DNA of 64,000 bases from JAVBQL01 sp031549085 (GTDB lineage: Bacteria; Spirochaetota; GWE2-31-10; MWDO01): assembly GCA_031549085.1 (NCBI GenBank), contig JAVBQL010000008.1, positions 60,941 through 124,940 of the forward strand, in the 5' to 3' direction. Positions 1 to 7,231 of this stretch are shown here, one piece after another (position 1 is the first letter of the stretch; each line of letters starts with the position of its first letter). The position numbers were made by a program, and so were the translations under genes. The notes under the pieces were generated by a model. That model was not told the origin of the DNA, made no database searches, and saw only the letters and a program-made list of their open reading frames with translations.

Positions 1-858
1 CATAATCTCTAGTCTCTTTAGGGCTAACTTTTGTTCTAACTAAATCATAAAAATCTTTGCTGTTGACCTTCGCAAGCTCTTTTCTAACATTAAATCCACC
101 ATGATTGTATGATGCAAGAACAATGTACCAATCCCCAAATTTGTCATATAAAAATTTCATAAACTTTGCTGCATATCTACATGCAATAATTGGATCTCTT
201 CTCTCATCAAGCCAATCATTAATTCTCATTCCAACCCAAATGGCTGTCTTTGGCATAAACTGCCACATTCCAACCGCGCCAACTCTTGAGATCGAGTGAT
301 TATGAAAACCAGACTCTATCAAAGGGAGATAAACCAGCTCTTCTGGAATCCCCTCTTCTCTAAAAATCTCTTTCATCTCATTTATATATGGTTCTGCTCT
401 GCTTAAAGCTTTTTGAATAAATGCTTTTCTATTTAGAAGGTGTTTCAACTGCTGCTCAACATATTCATTCTTATATACTGGAAATGAATTTTCATACTCC
501 TTTTTTAAGGCTTGCTCCTCTACAGGTTTTGATAGAAGCTGCAGAGTCTCTTTATCCAAGAGAATGCTCAATTCATAGTTATAGTAGTTCTCTTCATTTC
601 TATGCTCTTCGAACTCTTTATTTCTATCTGCCTCTGCTTGTGTACTGATATTTTGAATCTCCTCCTCTTCAGGTGAGATCTCTTTATGGCTTATAACCTC
701 TTCACTTGATGAAGAATCATCCTCCAAAGTTATTGTAGGAGTAGTTGTTAAATATGCATCATTTGGAAGAGAGACTTGTGACTTCTTCTCTATTCTTGAA
801 TGCAAATTTATTAATGAAAGTGAAATGATAAGGCAAGCAAAAGCTATTTTTTTCATAA
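1..858 (-). CDS. MltD-like lytic transglycosylase, C-terminus beyond window
   Basis: This frame is open from an ATG at 858 to the left edge, so about 286 N-terminal residues are visible and the C-terminus (LysM repeats in many relatives) is missing. Residues 1-20 look like a signal peptide, followed by an acidic linker rich in Glu and Ser. From about residue 165 the SLT fold is clear: EELVYLPLIESGF with catalytic Glu181, then GAVGMWQFMPKTA, DERRDP and GDWYIVLASYNHGG. Such enzymes cleave peptidoglycan glycan strands in the periplasm, releasing 1,6-anhydro-MurNAc ends. It lies 78 bp downstream of tlyA on the same strand and may be co-transcribed. The family is confident; the exact subfamily (MltD) is inferred from motif spacing. 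Confidence 0.85.
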
Positions 859-936
859 AAAATCCTATTCGTAATGCTTCAAGAAGATGAAGCCATTTTA
901 AATTTTATCGGCAATAATTTTGAGATTGTTTAAAAG

Positions 937-1674
937 TTAAATCCCAATATAAAAAAGAAATTCCAAGTTTCCTTTAGAACCCCTTATGCTGCTTTCAGCA
1001 ATATTGTAAACTTTTAATCTATTATATTCTATTTCTTTATGCAAAAAGTCAACTATTTTTTCTCTTTCAAGTTCACTTTTTACTACTCCATCAAAATTCT
1101 CATCAAGATAGAGTAAATTTTTCAATCTTTTGTACTCAAATTGTGGTTTTATAAGAATTACCATACTATTTATACCTAAATTTTCATACAAATGTTTAAT
1201 CAAACTGATAGATGAAGTAAAACTCACATCCATAACAGCAAAATCTATATTCTCTCTGAATTTTTCTTTTGTTAAATCCTTACAATCTGTATTTTCGTAG
1301 ACAATAACATTTTCTTTTATACGAAGATTATAATCAAGCTGGTTTGTTCCAACATCAACACAGTAGACCTTTGATGCACCTTTGCTTAGAAGCACCTCAG
1401 TAAAACCGCCTGTAGAACTTCCAACATCTAAACAGACTTTACCTACGATATCAATATTAAATTTATCAAAAGCAGTAAGAAGTTTGTATGCCCCACGTGA
1501 AACATACTCTCTCTTCCCTTTTATTCTTATCTCTGCATCTTTGTCTATTTTTATATTCTTTACTATCTTGTTATCATTAACAATTACACTTCCAGCCATA
1601 ATCAGGCTCTCTGCAATATTCTTTTCATAATGCAACTCATTAATAAGTCTATCTAATAAAAAAACTCTCTTCAT
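937..1674 (-). CDS. tlyA: TlyA family S4/FtsJ-type rRNA methyltransferase (hemolysin A family)
   Basis: This 245-residue protein has the usual TlyA layout. An N-terminal S4 RNA-binding domain covers about residues 1-60 (LLDRLINELHYEKN through SVIVNDNKIVKN), then the linker REYVSRGAYKL, then a Rossmann methyltransferase with the SAM motif LDVGSSTGGFTEVLL and the later acidic motif FAVMDVSF. TlyA enzymes 2'-O-methylate cytidines of 16S and 23S rRNA and are often annotated as hemolysins without proof. The length is slightly short for the family (about 245-270). The start ATG at 1674 gives the canonical N-terminus. The 1.9-kb structured RNA unit is transcribed away from it. Confidence 0.9.
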   Translation of the reverse strand: MKRVFLLDRLINELHYEKNIAESLIMAGSVIVNDNKIVKNIKIDKDAEIRIKGKREYVSRGAYKLLTAFDKFNIDIVGKVCLDVGSSTGGFTEVLLSKGASKVYCVDVGTNQLDYNLRIKENVIVYENTDCKDLTKEKFRENIDFAVMDVSFTSSISLIKHLYENLGINSMVILIKPQFEYKRLKNLLYLDENFDGVVKSELEREKIVDFLHKEIEYNRLKVYNIAESSIRGSKGNLEFLFYIGI

Positions 1675-1913
1675 ATATATAAGTTAAATAACAAACCTCA
1701 AAAAACTTTGATTTTATATACTATAATATTGCTCTTTTTTCAATATTAAATATCATCTGCATATTATTGTTTCTCAATAAATTTGATATCTTAATTTTAA
1801 ACTCCAGTTATATAGTTGGATATTTCAAAATAAGATTAAAAAAAATAATAATATCTTTTTATATAAAATATATATCAAAAAGAATGTACCTACTCAAAAG
1901 AGACAAAAAGTAT

Positions 1914-1942
1914 TTGACCTTTTTAAAAGCTTATACTATAAT
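1914..1942 (+). promoter_or_regulatory. Near-consensus sigma-70 type promoter
   Basis: TTGACC at 1914-1919, a 17-base spacer, and a perfect TATAAT at 1937-1942. Transcription would start near 1949 and run into a short unit that ends at the terminator at 2043-2072. This is one of the best promoter matches in the window, yet it serves no sizeable gene. Confidence 0.75.
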
Positions 1943-1972
1943 AGCTTTAACTAAGTTACTAGGGAGGATCTT

Positions 1973-2020
1973 ATGAAAATATTATTTTCACCTTCCAACT
2001 ATGTTATCGGTAGACATTAA
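1973..2020 (+). CDS. Possible 15-residue peptide inside the structured RNA
   Basis: An ATG at 1973 follows AGGGAGG with good spacing and opens a 15-codon frame (MKILFSPSNYVIGRH) closed by TAA. The spacing to the ribosome binding site is convincing, but that site can be sequestered in stem 1. The coding sequence also overlaps two hairpins, so the frame may be incidental. No similarity to a known leader peptide or toxin was recognised. Confidence 0.3.
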   Translation: MKILFSPSNYVIGRH

Positions 2021-2042
2021 GTTCTGCCGTTTAAATATATCG

Positions 2043-2072
2043 CCCAAGAGTCTATCTTGGGTTTTTATTTAT
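2043..2072 (+). terminator. Intrinsic terminator of the short RNA unit
   Basis: A perfect 7-bp stem, CCCAAGA (2043-2049) with TCTTGGG (2055-2061), has a 5-base loop and is followed by a long T-rich tract. Confidence 0.8.
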
Positions 2073-2195
2073 TTTTTTATATATCGAAATATTTAAATAT
2101 TTTTTTATATAAATAAAAACTCTAAAAATAATATTCTATTTAAAGTATTCTGAATATAGAGTGTTGACATACAAAAATAAATGTGATAAGTAAGT

Positions 2196-2310
2196 TTTTG
2201 TGGATGAAATGGGTGAAATTCCCATACTGACAGGCAACCGTATAGTCGGGTCTCCAAAATCCTCCCAGTAAATGAGGTGTCATATGTATTCCTATCTTTT
2301 TTTTGCAATC
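2196..2310 (+). promoter_or_regulatory. Cobalamin-riboswitch-like leader
   Basis: The leader contains a stem ATGGG (2209-2213) / CCCAT (2221-2225) closing the loop TGAAATT, then ACTGACAGGCAACCGTATAG. This resembles the conserved GGTGAAAnTCC and CTGnCCCGCAACTGTA blocks of cobalamin riboswitches. GGAT (2202-2205) can pair with ATCC (2259-2262), and CCTC (2261-2264) can alternatively pair with GAGG (2274-2277), giving mutually exclusive helices; a T8 tract follows at 2297-2304. A TTGACA at 2164-2169 with a weak -10 supplies a promoter. The upstream GGTGCC block and the usual 3' GCC block are not obvious, so this would be a divergent or shortened form. The remaining leader to 2489 holds one more hairpin (TATGGT near 2340 with ACCATA near 2380). 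The downstream gene encodes a BtuG-like protein, which supports the reading. Confidence 0.5.
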
Positions 2311-2489
2311 AATTATGCTAAATTTGTCTCTGGAGCCCTATGGTGATGGTAGGCTTGGTGTTGATTTATTAATCATACCATATTAATCCTATACCCACAC
2401 ATTAATCAAATGGTGGTAACAAACAATCATAAGTTATTTTAACCAATAATAAATGTGGATATTTTTTTTTTAATTTTTAAGGAGTTTTT

Positions 2490-3593
2490 ATGAACAAATT
2501 ATTCAATCTATTTTCAATATTTTTCATTCTGCTATCTATATTTTCATGTGCCGACCCTGCTGCTGAAATTGGCGATAATACAAATCCAGATGATCTATAT
2601 GAGTTGGGACAAGCCCCAAATGATATTGTAAAGTATAACAATGGATATGTCATAATATCATCAATGTCTAGTATTGCTCAAGTCTTTACTTATAAAGAGA
2701 GCAGCATCTTTCTCACATTAATAAATCAGGGATCTGAAACAACCAGCACACTATCAAGTGATGGAATGTGGAGAGTTGATGGCAGGACAACAGCAAAGTT
2801 GGTAAGAGAGTTCTCCTTGGGGCAGGGAGTAAATCCATATAAAGCAACAGTAGTTGGAGATAATCTATATACAACAGCTCTTGAGGATGACAAACTTCTC
2901 ATTCACAATCTAACTAATGGAAATAAAATAGATGAAGTTGACATACCAAAAGATGGTCAATACAACTCAAAACCAAGTGGCATTGTAAATTATGGAGACT
3001 ACATTTTGGTGGCATGCTCCTTCTACTTTATTGGTAATGATTATAGTGTAAACTATAGAGATAAAGGAAAAGTTTTTGTTTATGACTATGTAAATAGTCA
3101 GCCAAAAGGTTATATAGATGTTAATGGAAAAAATACAAATGCACTATATATAAAAAATGATATTCTATATATTATATCAAGTGGAAGCTATGACTCAAAC
3201 TGGGCATATGAGAATAATGGAAATATAGAGAGCATAGATTTAAGCTCTGCAGATCTCTCAATACCTTTAAGCATCACAACGACAAATATTATATCAGGAA
3301 TAGAATTTAGAGTGTTGCAGATAGTTGGGACCAATGCCTATACAAATGATAATGGAAAAATATTGAAATATGATATAAGCGGAGCCACATGGACAAAGAG
3401 TGGTGAGGTGGATTTAGCTCCAAGTGATGCAGCCTTCTCATACATATCAGCACTAAACTACTCATCAACAAAAAACAAGCTCTACGCAATAGAGGGCAAC
3501 AGCATGAAGCTATACACCGTAGGCCTAGATTTAGGTTTAGAGAGCAACTATATCACAGGTCAATACCCTACCGCCCTTCTAATTAATGAGTAA
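2490..3593 (+). CDS. Beta-propeller lipoprotein, BtuG/YncE-like, possible B12 binder
   Basis: This is a 367-residue secreted lipoprotein. Hydrophobic residues 4-19 precede the lipobox LSIFSC with lipidated Cys20. The rest is built of repeating blades of the type APNDIVKYNNGYVIISS, NPYKATVVGDNLYTTAL and KPSGIVNYGDYILVACS. This resembles seven-bladed YncE/DUF5074 propellers such as BtuG, which binds cobalamin on the surface of Bacteroides. The cobalamin-riboswitch-like leader makes vitamin capture a plausible role. A good AAGGAG site precedes the ATG and a strong terminator follows. No TonB-dependent receptor lies nearby. The propeller lipoprotein is well supported; the ligand is inferred from family resemblance and leader only. 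Confidence 0.6.
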   Translation: MNKLFNLFSIFFILLSIFSCADPAAEIGDNTNPDDLYELGQAPNDIVKYNNGYVIISSMSSIAQVFTYKESSIFLTLINQGSETTSTLSSDGMWRVDGRTTAKLVREFSLGQGVNPYKATVVGDNLYTTALEDDKLLIHNLTNGNKIDEVDIPKDGQYNSKPSGIVNYGDYILVACSFYFIGNDYSVNYRDKGKVFVYDYVNSQPKGYIDVNGKNTNALYIKNDILYIISSGSYDSNWAYENNGNIESIDLSSADLSIPLSITTTNIISGIEFRVLQIVGTNAYTNDNGKILKYDISGATWTKSGEVDLAPSDAAFSYISALNYSSTKNKLYAIEGNSMKLYTVGLDLGLESNYITGQYPTALLINE

Positions 3594-3605
3594 TTTTATT
3601 TAACT

Positions 3606-3641
3606 ATAGTAGACCTCTCTTTTTAGAGGCTACTATTTTTA
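3606..3641 (+). terminator. Intrinsic terminator after the propeller lipoprotein
   Basis: The stem ATAGTAG-a-CCTCT (3606-3618) pairs with AGAGG-CTACTAT (3625-3636), with one bulged A, followed by TTTTTATT. Confidence 0.8.
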
Positions 3642-3657
3642 TTAACAAAATTAGGCT

Positions 3658-3686
3658 TTGACAAAACAGAGCATAAGATATATATT
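3658..3686 (+). promoter_or_regulatory. Promoter of the radical SAM gene
   Basis: TTGACA at 3658-3663, a 17-base spacer, and TATATT at 3681-3686. The predicted start near 3693 leaves only about 14 bases before the ATG at 3707, or none if the TTG at 3695 is used, so the mRNA would be nearly leaderless. Confidence 0.65.
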
Positions 3687-3706
3687 TAGTAAAATTGACT
3701 AAATAT

Positions 3707-4456
3707 ATGAAGTATACAACAAGAAAAACCATTCTAAAAAAATTGAAATATGAGCCAAAACTATTCTCAATAAACCACATAGATGGCTGTACACATGGCT
3801 GCAAGTATCCATGCTATGCCTTTGCAATGGCCAAAAAATTTGAAAAAGTAAAAGATTATAATGAGTGGCTTGACATAAAAATTGTAGAAAATGTGATGGA
3901 GCTCTTAAAGATAGAGCTGCCAAAACTCAAAGCTAAAAATCAAATTGATAAGGTCTTTATGTCAAGCACAACAGATCCATTTATATATAAAAATAGAGAT
4001 GTCGAAGAGCTATCACTGAAGATAATCAACTTTGTCAATAGCTATGATGTTGAGGTTCGCACTCTAACCAAAGGTCTATATAATATAGAAGAAATATCAA
4101 AACTTAGTAAAATTAATAAGTTTGGAATCTCTTTAATATCACTTAATGAGCAGTTTAGAGCTAAATATGAGCCATACACAGCCCCATATCTTGATAGAAT
4201 AGAGAGCTTGAAAAGAGTGCATGAAAATGGTTTCACCACCCTAGCTCATATAGAACCCTACCCTACTCCAAATATAATAAAGCAGGATATTAGAGAAATT
4301 TTAGATAAAATAGGCTTTGTAAATATGATTGTATTTGGGAAGGTTCATTACAATAACTTTTCATCGTCCTATAGAGATATAGTTGGCTTCTATAAATATA
4401 CCACAAATATAGTCGTAGATTTTTGTAATAAAAATGGAATTAAAGTTTTATATTAA
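3707..4456 (+). CDS. Radical SAM protein, SPL/SplB-like
   Basis: This protein of about 249 residues resembles the spore photoproduct lyase-like branch of radical SAM enzymes. The cluster motif reads GCTHGCKYPCYAF, so the three cysteines are spaced C-x3-C-x3-C instead of the canonical C-x3-C-x2-C. Later motifs are FMSSTTDPF, VEVRTLTKG and GISLISL, typical of the SPL-like TIM barrel. Such enzymes make a 5'-deoxyadenosyl radical at a 4Fe-4S cluster; the substrate is unknown. ATG 3707 is preferred; an in-frame TTG at 3695 would add four residues. No clear ribosome binding site is seen, in line with the very short leader. The gene stands alone. Confidence 0.75.
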   Translation: MKYTTRKTILKKLKYEPKLFSINHIDGCTHGCKYPCYAFAMAKKFEKVKDYNEWLDIKIVENVMELLKIELPKLKAKNQIDKVFMSSTTDPFIYKNRDVEELSLKIINFVNSYDVEVRTLTKGLYNIEEISKLSKINKFGISLISLNEQFRAKYEPYTAPYLDRIESLKRVHENGFTTLAHIEPYPTPNIIKQDIREILDKIGFVNMIVFGKVHYNNFSSSYRDIVGFYKYTTNIVVDFCNKNGIKVLY

Positions 4457-4491
4457 AGTAATAAAAAGAAGTTTAATTTATAAATTTAAAA

Positions 4492-4533
4492 AGTAATAAT
4501 TGCTGTTTTTTTAAAAAAAGAGCAACTATTACT
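4492..4533 (+). terminator. Stem-loop after the radical SAM gene
   Basis: AGTAATA and TTGCT (4492-4504) pair with AGCAA and TATTACT (4521-4533), with one mismatch and a T7/A7 loop. No T tract follows, so termination is uncertain. The rest of 4457-4755 is AT-rich and shows no other feature. Confidence 0.35.
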
Positions 4534-4755
4534 ACAATAATGATATATTTCTGGCAATATTTTTCTTACAAATTTATTTAAATAAATATAAAATTATCAC
4601 TAAAACCCTATAACAATAAAAATAAAAAAATATTTTATATAAAAGTTTGAAATTTTAACAAATAATTACTATAAATTATAAATTAAACTTGAAATTAAAT
4701 ATTAACCATGTTATTATATTGTAATCAAGATATTTTTTTTCAGGAGAATAAATTT

Positions 4756-5499
4756 ATGAACAAGAATTATATTATTATATTTTTGTTGATTTTTACTATA
4801 ACATTATTTACTGGTGCAGATAGCTATAAAAAAGACAACATTAATATAAAAAAGATGCAAAATAATAGCCCTCCACCGCCAAAAAGCCCTACTACAACTA
4901 CTACTCTTCCACCTCCGCCACCAAAGAGTCCAACACCACCTCCAGCCAAAAGCCCTACTCCACCGCCACCAAAGAGTCCAACACCTCCTCCAGCAAAGAG
5001 TCCTACTCCGCCACCGGCTAAAAGTACACCAACTACTCTCCCACCAAAGAGAGAGGCGATATACTCTGTGCGTGTAACAAATGTTATAGATGGTGAAACT
5101 ATTGAAGTTCTAACAGATTCAAGAGAACGTGAAATAGTTAAGATGGTTGGTATAAATACAACAGATTTAGGAAAACGTTATGAGAGGGAGGCACTTGATT
5201 ATATAGAGAGGCAATTGAGCAACAAAAGGATTTTTTTACAACTTAATGAACCTGCTAGAGATAGATCCAACAACCTTTTGGCCTATATATGGCTTGAAAA
5301 ACCAAATAGTACAAATAGTGAAAGAGAGATAAGACAAAACATGTTTAATGCTATTCTGATAATTGATGGTTATGCAGAGGCTGTAAAAATCAACTCAAGT
5401 AATAGCATGACAAATCTATTTTATGATTTTGAAAATCAGGCAAGAAAAAGAGATCGCGGAATTTGGGAACCAAATTCTAAAGATAAAAGAAGGCACTAA
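4756..5499 (+). CDS. Secreted proline-rich protein with degenerate staphylococcal-nuclease-like fold
   Basis: With the ATG at 4756 (AGGAG at 4742-4746) the protein has 247 residues. It has a signal peptide (about 1-21), a Lys/Asn linker, a low-complexity wall- or periplasm-spanning type region (about 38-97) of repeated PTPPPAKS and PTPPPPKS units, then an SNase-like domain (about 100-240: VTNVIDGETIEVL, KMVGINTTDLG, LLAYIWLEKP, RDRGIWE). At the positions of the SNase catalytic residues Arg35, Glu43 and Arg87 I read Lys129, Asp137 and Asn173. The active site therefore looks lost and a binding role is more likely than nuclease activity. It is probably monocistronic. The fold is supported by motif order; the inactivity is an inference from a by-eye alignment. 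Confidence 0.7.
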   Translation: MNKNYIIIFLLIFTITLFTGADSYKKDNINIKKMQNNSPPPPKSPTTTTTLPPPPPKSPTPPPAKSPTPPPPKSPTPPPAKSPTPPPAKSTPTTLPPKREAIYSVRVTNVIDGETIEVLTDSREREIVKMVGINTTDLGKRYEREALDYIERQLSNKRIFLQLNEPARDRSNNLLAYIWLEKPNSTNSEREIRQNMFNAILIIDGYAEAVKINSSNSMTNLFYDFENQARKRDRGIWEPNSKDKRRH

Positions 5500-5508
5500 G
5501 CCTTTTTT
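5490..5508 (+). terminator. Short terminator overlapping the stop codon
   Basis: AAGGC (5490-5494) pairs with GCCTT (5500-5504) around the TAA stop, followed by TTTT. Confidence 0.55.
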
Positions 5509-5593
5509 ATCTGAAAATATCTATTTTTGAATAAAAAAGTTTATTTTTAAACTTTATATATTTATATTTATTAAATTTTAAGGAGTATTTTTT

Positions 5594-6007
5594 ATGAGAA
5601 AAATATTATTTATTTTTTCTATTTTATCCATTTTTCTTCTATCTTCATGTTATATAGATATGACATCAACTACTGACGATGGAAAATTTACATTAACAGT
5701 TGAAAATAACACTCAAGCTGGTCTTACAATAGACTATGTGTGTCTACAGCCAACAGGCTATTCAACCTATCAAACTCAATATGACCTGTTAAATGGAAAA
5801 AGCTATATTTCAAATGGACAAAGTTACACTTTTTATAATCTAAAGCCAGGTTTATATGATCTATACGCACTTATTTATAATAGTGGAACATATGTAGGTG
5901 AAAAACACCAAAAAAATCTCGACTGCGTTGATGGACATGATTATACTTATACTATCTATTTAAACAATCCAAGTATACTTTCAGACAATACACCAAATAA
6001 AGATTAA
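5594..6007 (+). CDS. Small lipoprotein of unknown function
   Basis: This 137-residue protein begins with MRKILFIFSILSIFLLSSC, a clear type II signal peptide with lipidated Cys19. The mature part is Thr/Tyr/Asn-rich and looks all-beta (FTLTVENNTQAGLTIDYVCL, FYNLKPGLYDLYALIY), like an immunoglobulin- or carboxypeptidase-regulatory-type sandwich. I recognise no specific family. AAGGAG precedes the ATG and a strong terminator follows, so it is a single-gene unit. It probably sits in the periplasm or at the surface. Confidence 0.75.
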   Translation: MRKILFIFSILSIFLLSSCYIDMTSTTDDGKFTLTVENNTQAGLTIDYVCLQPTGYSTYQTQYDLLNGKSYISNGQSYTFYNLKPGLYDLYALIYNSGTYVGEKHQKNLDCVDGHDYTYTIYLNNPSILSDNTPNKD

Positions 6008-6026
6008 TTTTATTGATACTAAAGTA

Positions 6027-6057
6027 AAAGCAGCTAATTTCTTAGCTGCTTTTTTTA
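6027..6057 (+). terminator. Strong intrinsic terminator
   Basis: AGCAGCTAA (6029-6037) pairs perfectly with TTAGCTGCT (6042-6050) around a 4-base loop, followed by T7. Confidence 0.85.
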
Positions 6058-6210
6058 TTTTAACAAAAAATAGATACATAAAACCATATAATAAAAGACG
6101 CAAAAAAGAGAATAATATAAAAAAATATAGACCTAAAAAATTATCTAGATATAAAACTAACAACCATCTCTAGATAATTAACTTGAACATTGATAAGCTT
6201 TATAGAACTT

Positions 6211-6882
6211 TTAAGAGAATCCCAGCAGTTCTGATACAGCCTTTATTATATTAAAATAGAAGTTCCCATTTAGATCCCTAAATATCTCAAATGGCAATTT
6301 TGGGTGTCCAAAAAATGGTCTCATAATCCATGCAAGCTGACTACCTACAAAACAGTACAATACTATCCAAACATTGAATAACAATCCTTTAGATTTTCTA
6401 TTTTCTGAATAGAGTATTGTTAAACCAGAGTTAAAATATTGTAATCCAATTATGCCTGATATTGTGAAAATTATCACATTTAATAGTTTAAAAAATTGAT
6501 AATTTTTGCTTGTCATCACAAAAAATAGGCTTATTGGAGCAAATGCTATTAAAATTGTGCTTGTAATTGTTAAAAGGGTTAAAACAACTGAGAAATATTG
6601 AACAGCAGAGTTTTTTAGTCCCAAGAGTAGACTAAAAATATAGAGTGTAGGAAAACAGATAAATAGAGTCAGCAAAAACATTATTGGAAGCTTTATTGCT
6701 GATGATAAGCCTTGCAGCGGACTTTGTGACAAGCCGATAACAAAGCCATATATAAAGAAAAATATGAATGTTGGAATTAATTGAAAAATAATCTTATTTT
6801 TTATATCAATACCGTCTCTTATCTCATTAAAAAATAGATTCTTATCCGATATAATTGAAAAAGGCATTTTGAAAATATTCAT
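6211..6882 (-). CDS. Multi-pass membrane protein of an uncharacterised family
   Basis: This 223-residue protein has about five or six hydrophobic segments (near residues 32-52, 63-88, 94-120, 130-150 and 168-187). It ends in a conserved-looking soluble tail, GSQLAWIMRPFFGHP then PFEIFRDLNGNFY. The segment KLPIMFLLTLFICFPTLYIF and that tail match a widespread integral membrane family sometimes mislabelled as actin-binding WH2 proteins; no function is established. It is monocistronic on the minus strand, and I see no pathway context. Confidence 0.65.
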   Translation of the reverse strand: MNIFKMPFSIISDKNLFFNEIRDGIDIKNKIIFQLIPTFIFFFIYGFVIGLSQSPLQGLSSAIKLPIMFLLTLFICFPTLYIFSLLLGLKNSAVQYFSVVLTLLTITSTILIAFAPISLFFVMTSKNYQFFKLLNVIIFTISGIIGLQYFNSGLTILYSENRKSKGLLFNVWIVLYCFVGSQLAWIMRPFFGHPKLPFEIFRDLNGNFYFNIIKAVSELLGFS

Positions 6883-7231
6883 AAAGTTTTACCTATCCTT
6901 TATAACAAAAAAAATGTTTAAAATTTATATTGTATACAATAATATTTAACCGATTATAGTAGAATAAATAGAAAATAGCAAATAGATATTTATATAATAG
7001 AAATAATTTAATTAAATAGCATTTATAATTATATTATTAATAAAAAAATATTGATAATAGTAATAAACATGATATTTCTTTAAAGAGATGGTTCAACAAA
7101 ATTGATATCAAAATAGAAATAGTCCTATCCTTTTAAATATATTATCATATTAAAAATTTTACTTTTTCCATTTTTTAGATTATATTGCTATCATTAATAA
7201 AAAAGCTAAATAACTTAATTTTGGATAAAAA
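6883..7231. other. Divergent intergenic stretch with a 14-bp palindrome
   Basis: This is the AT-rich spacer between the divergent membrane protein gene and uvrA. It holds a perfect 14-bp inverted repeat, TATTGTATACAATA, at 6928-6941, about 45 bases upstream of the membrane protein start. It could be an operator. I see no convincing LexA-type box and nothing else of note. Confidence 0.4.

Larger units (their letters stand above)
1949..2072 (+). ncRNA. Short structured transcript, candidate small RNA
   Basis: Between a strong promoter and a strong terminator lie about 120 bases that fold into three stems. Stem 1 pairs GGGAGG (1962-1967) with CCTTCC (1991-1996) and TGAAAAT (1974-1980) with ATTTTCA (1984-1990). 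Stem 2 pairs CGGTAGA (2008-2014) with TCTGCCG (2023-2029). Stem 3 is the terminator. The apparent Shine-Dalgarno sequence of the tiny reading frame at 1973-2020 sits inside stem 1, paired with a complementary CCTTCC. I recognise no known RNA family. It could be a free small RNA, a regulated leader-peptide unit, or a cis element for the riboswitch-linked gene downstream. The transcription-unit structure is seen; the function is unknown. Confidence 0.55.

Noticed and set aside
421..648. Open frames on the plus strand inside the transglycosylase gene
   Set aside because: They are antisense to a clearly conserved SLT domain and lack ribosome binding sites.
1767..1976. 69-codon plus-strand frame upstream of the small RNA unit
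   Set aside because: It runs through the promoter, has no ribosome binding site and encodes low-complexity Ile/Lys/Tyr sequence.
2196..2310. Leader considered as an FMN riboswitch because of GGGTGAAATTCCC
   Set aside because: The GGCGGT block and the further helices of the FMN aptamer are missing, while the CAACCGTATAG segment fits cobalamin aptamers better and the downstream gene is not a riboflavin gene.
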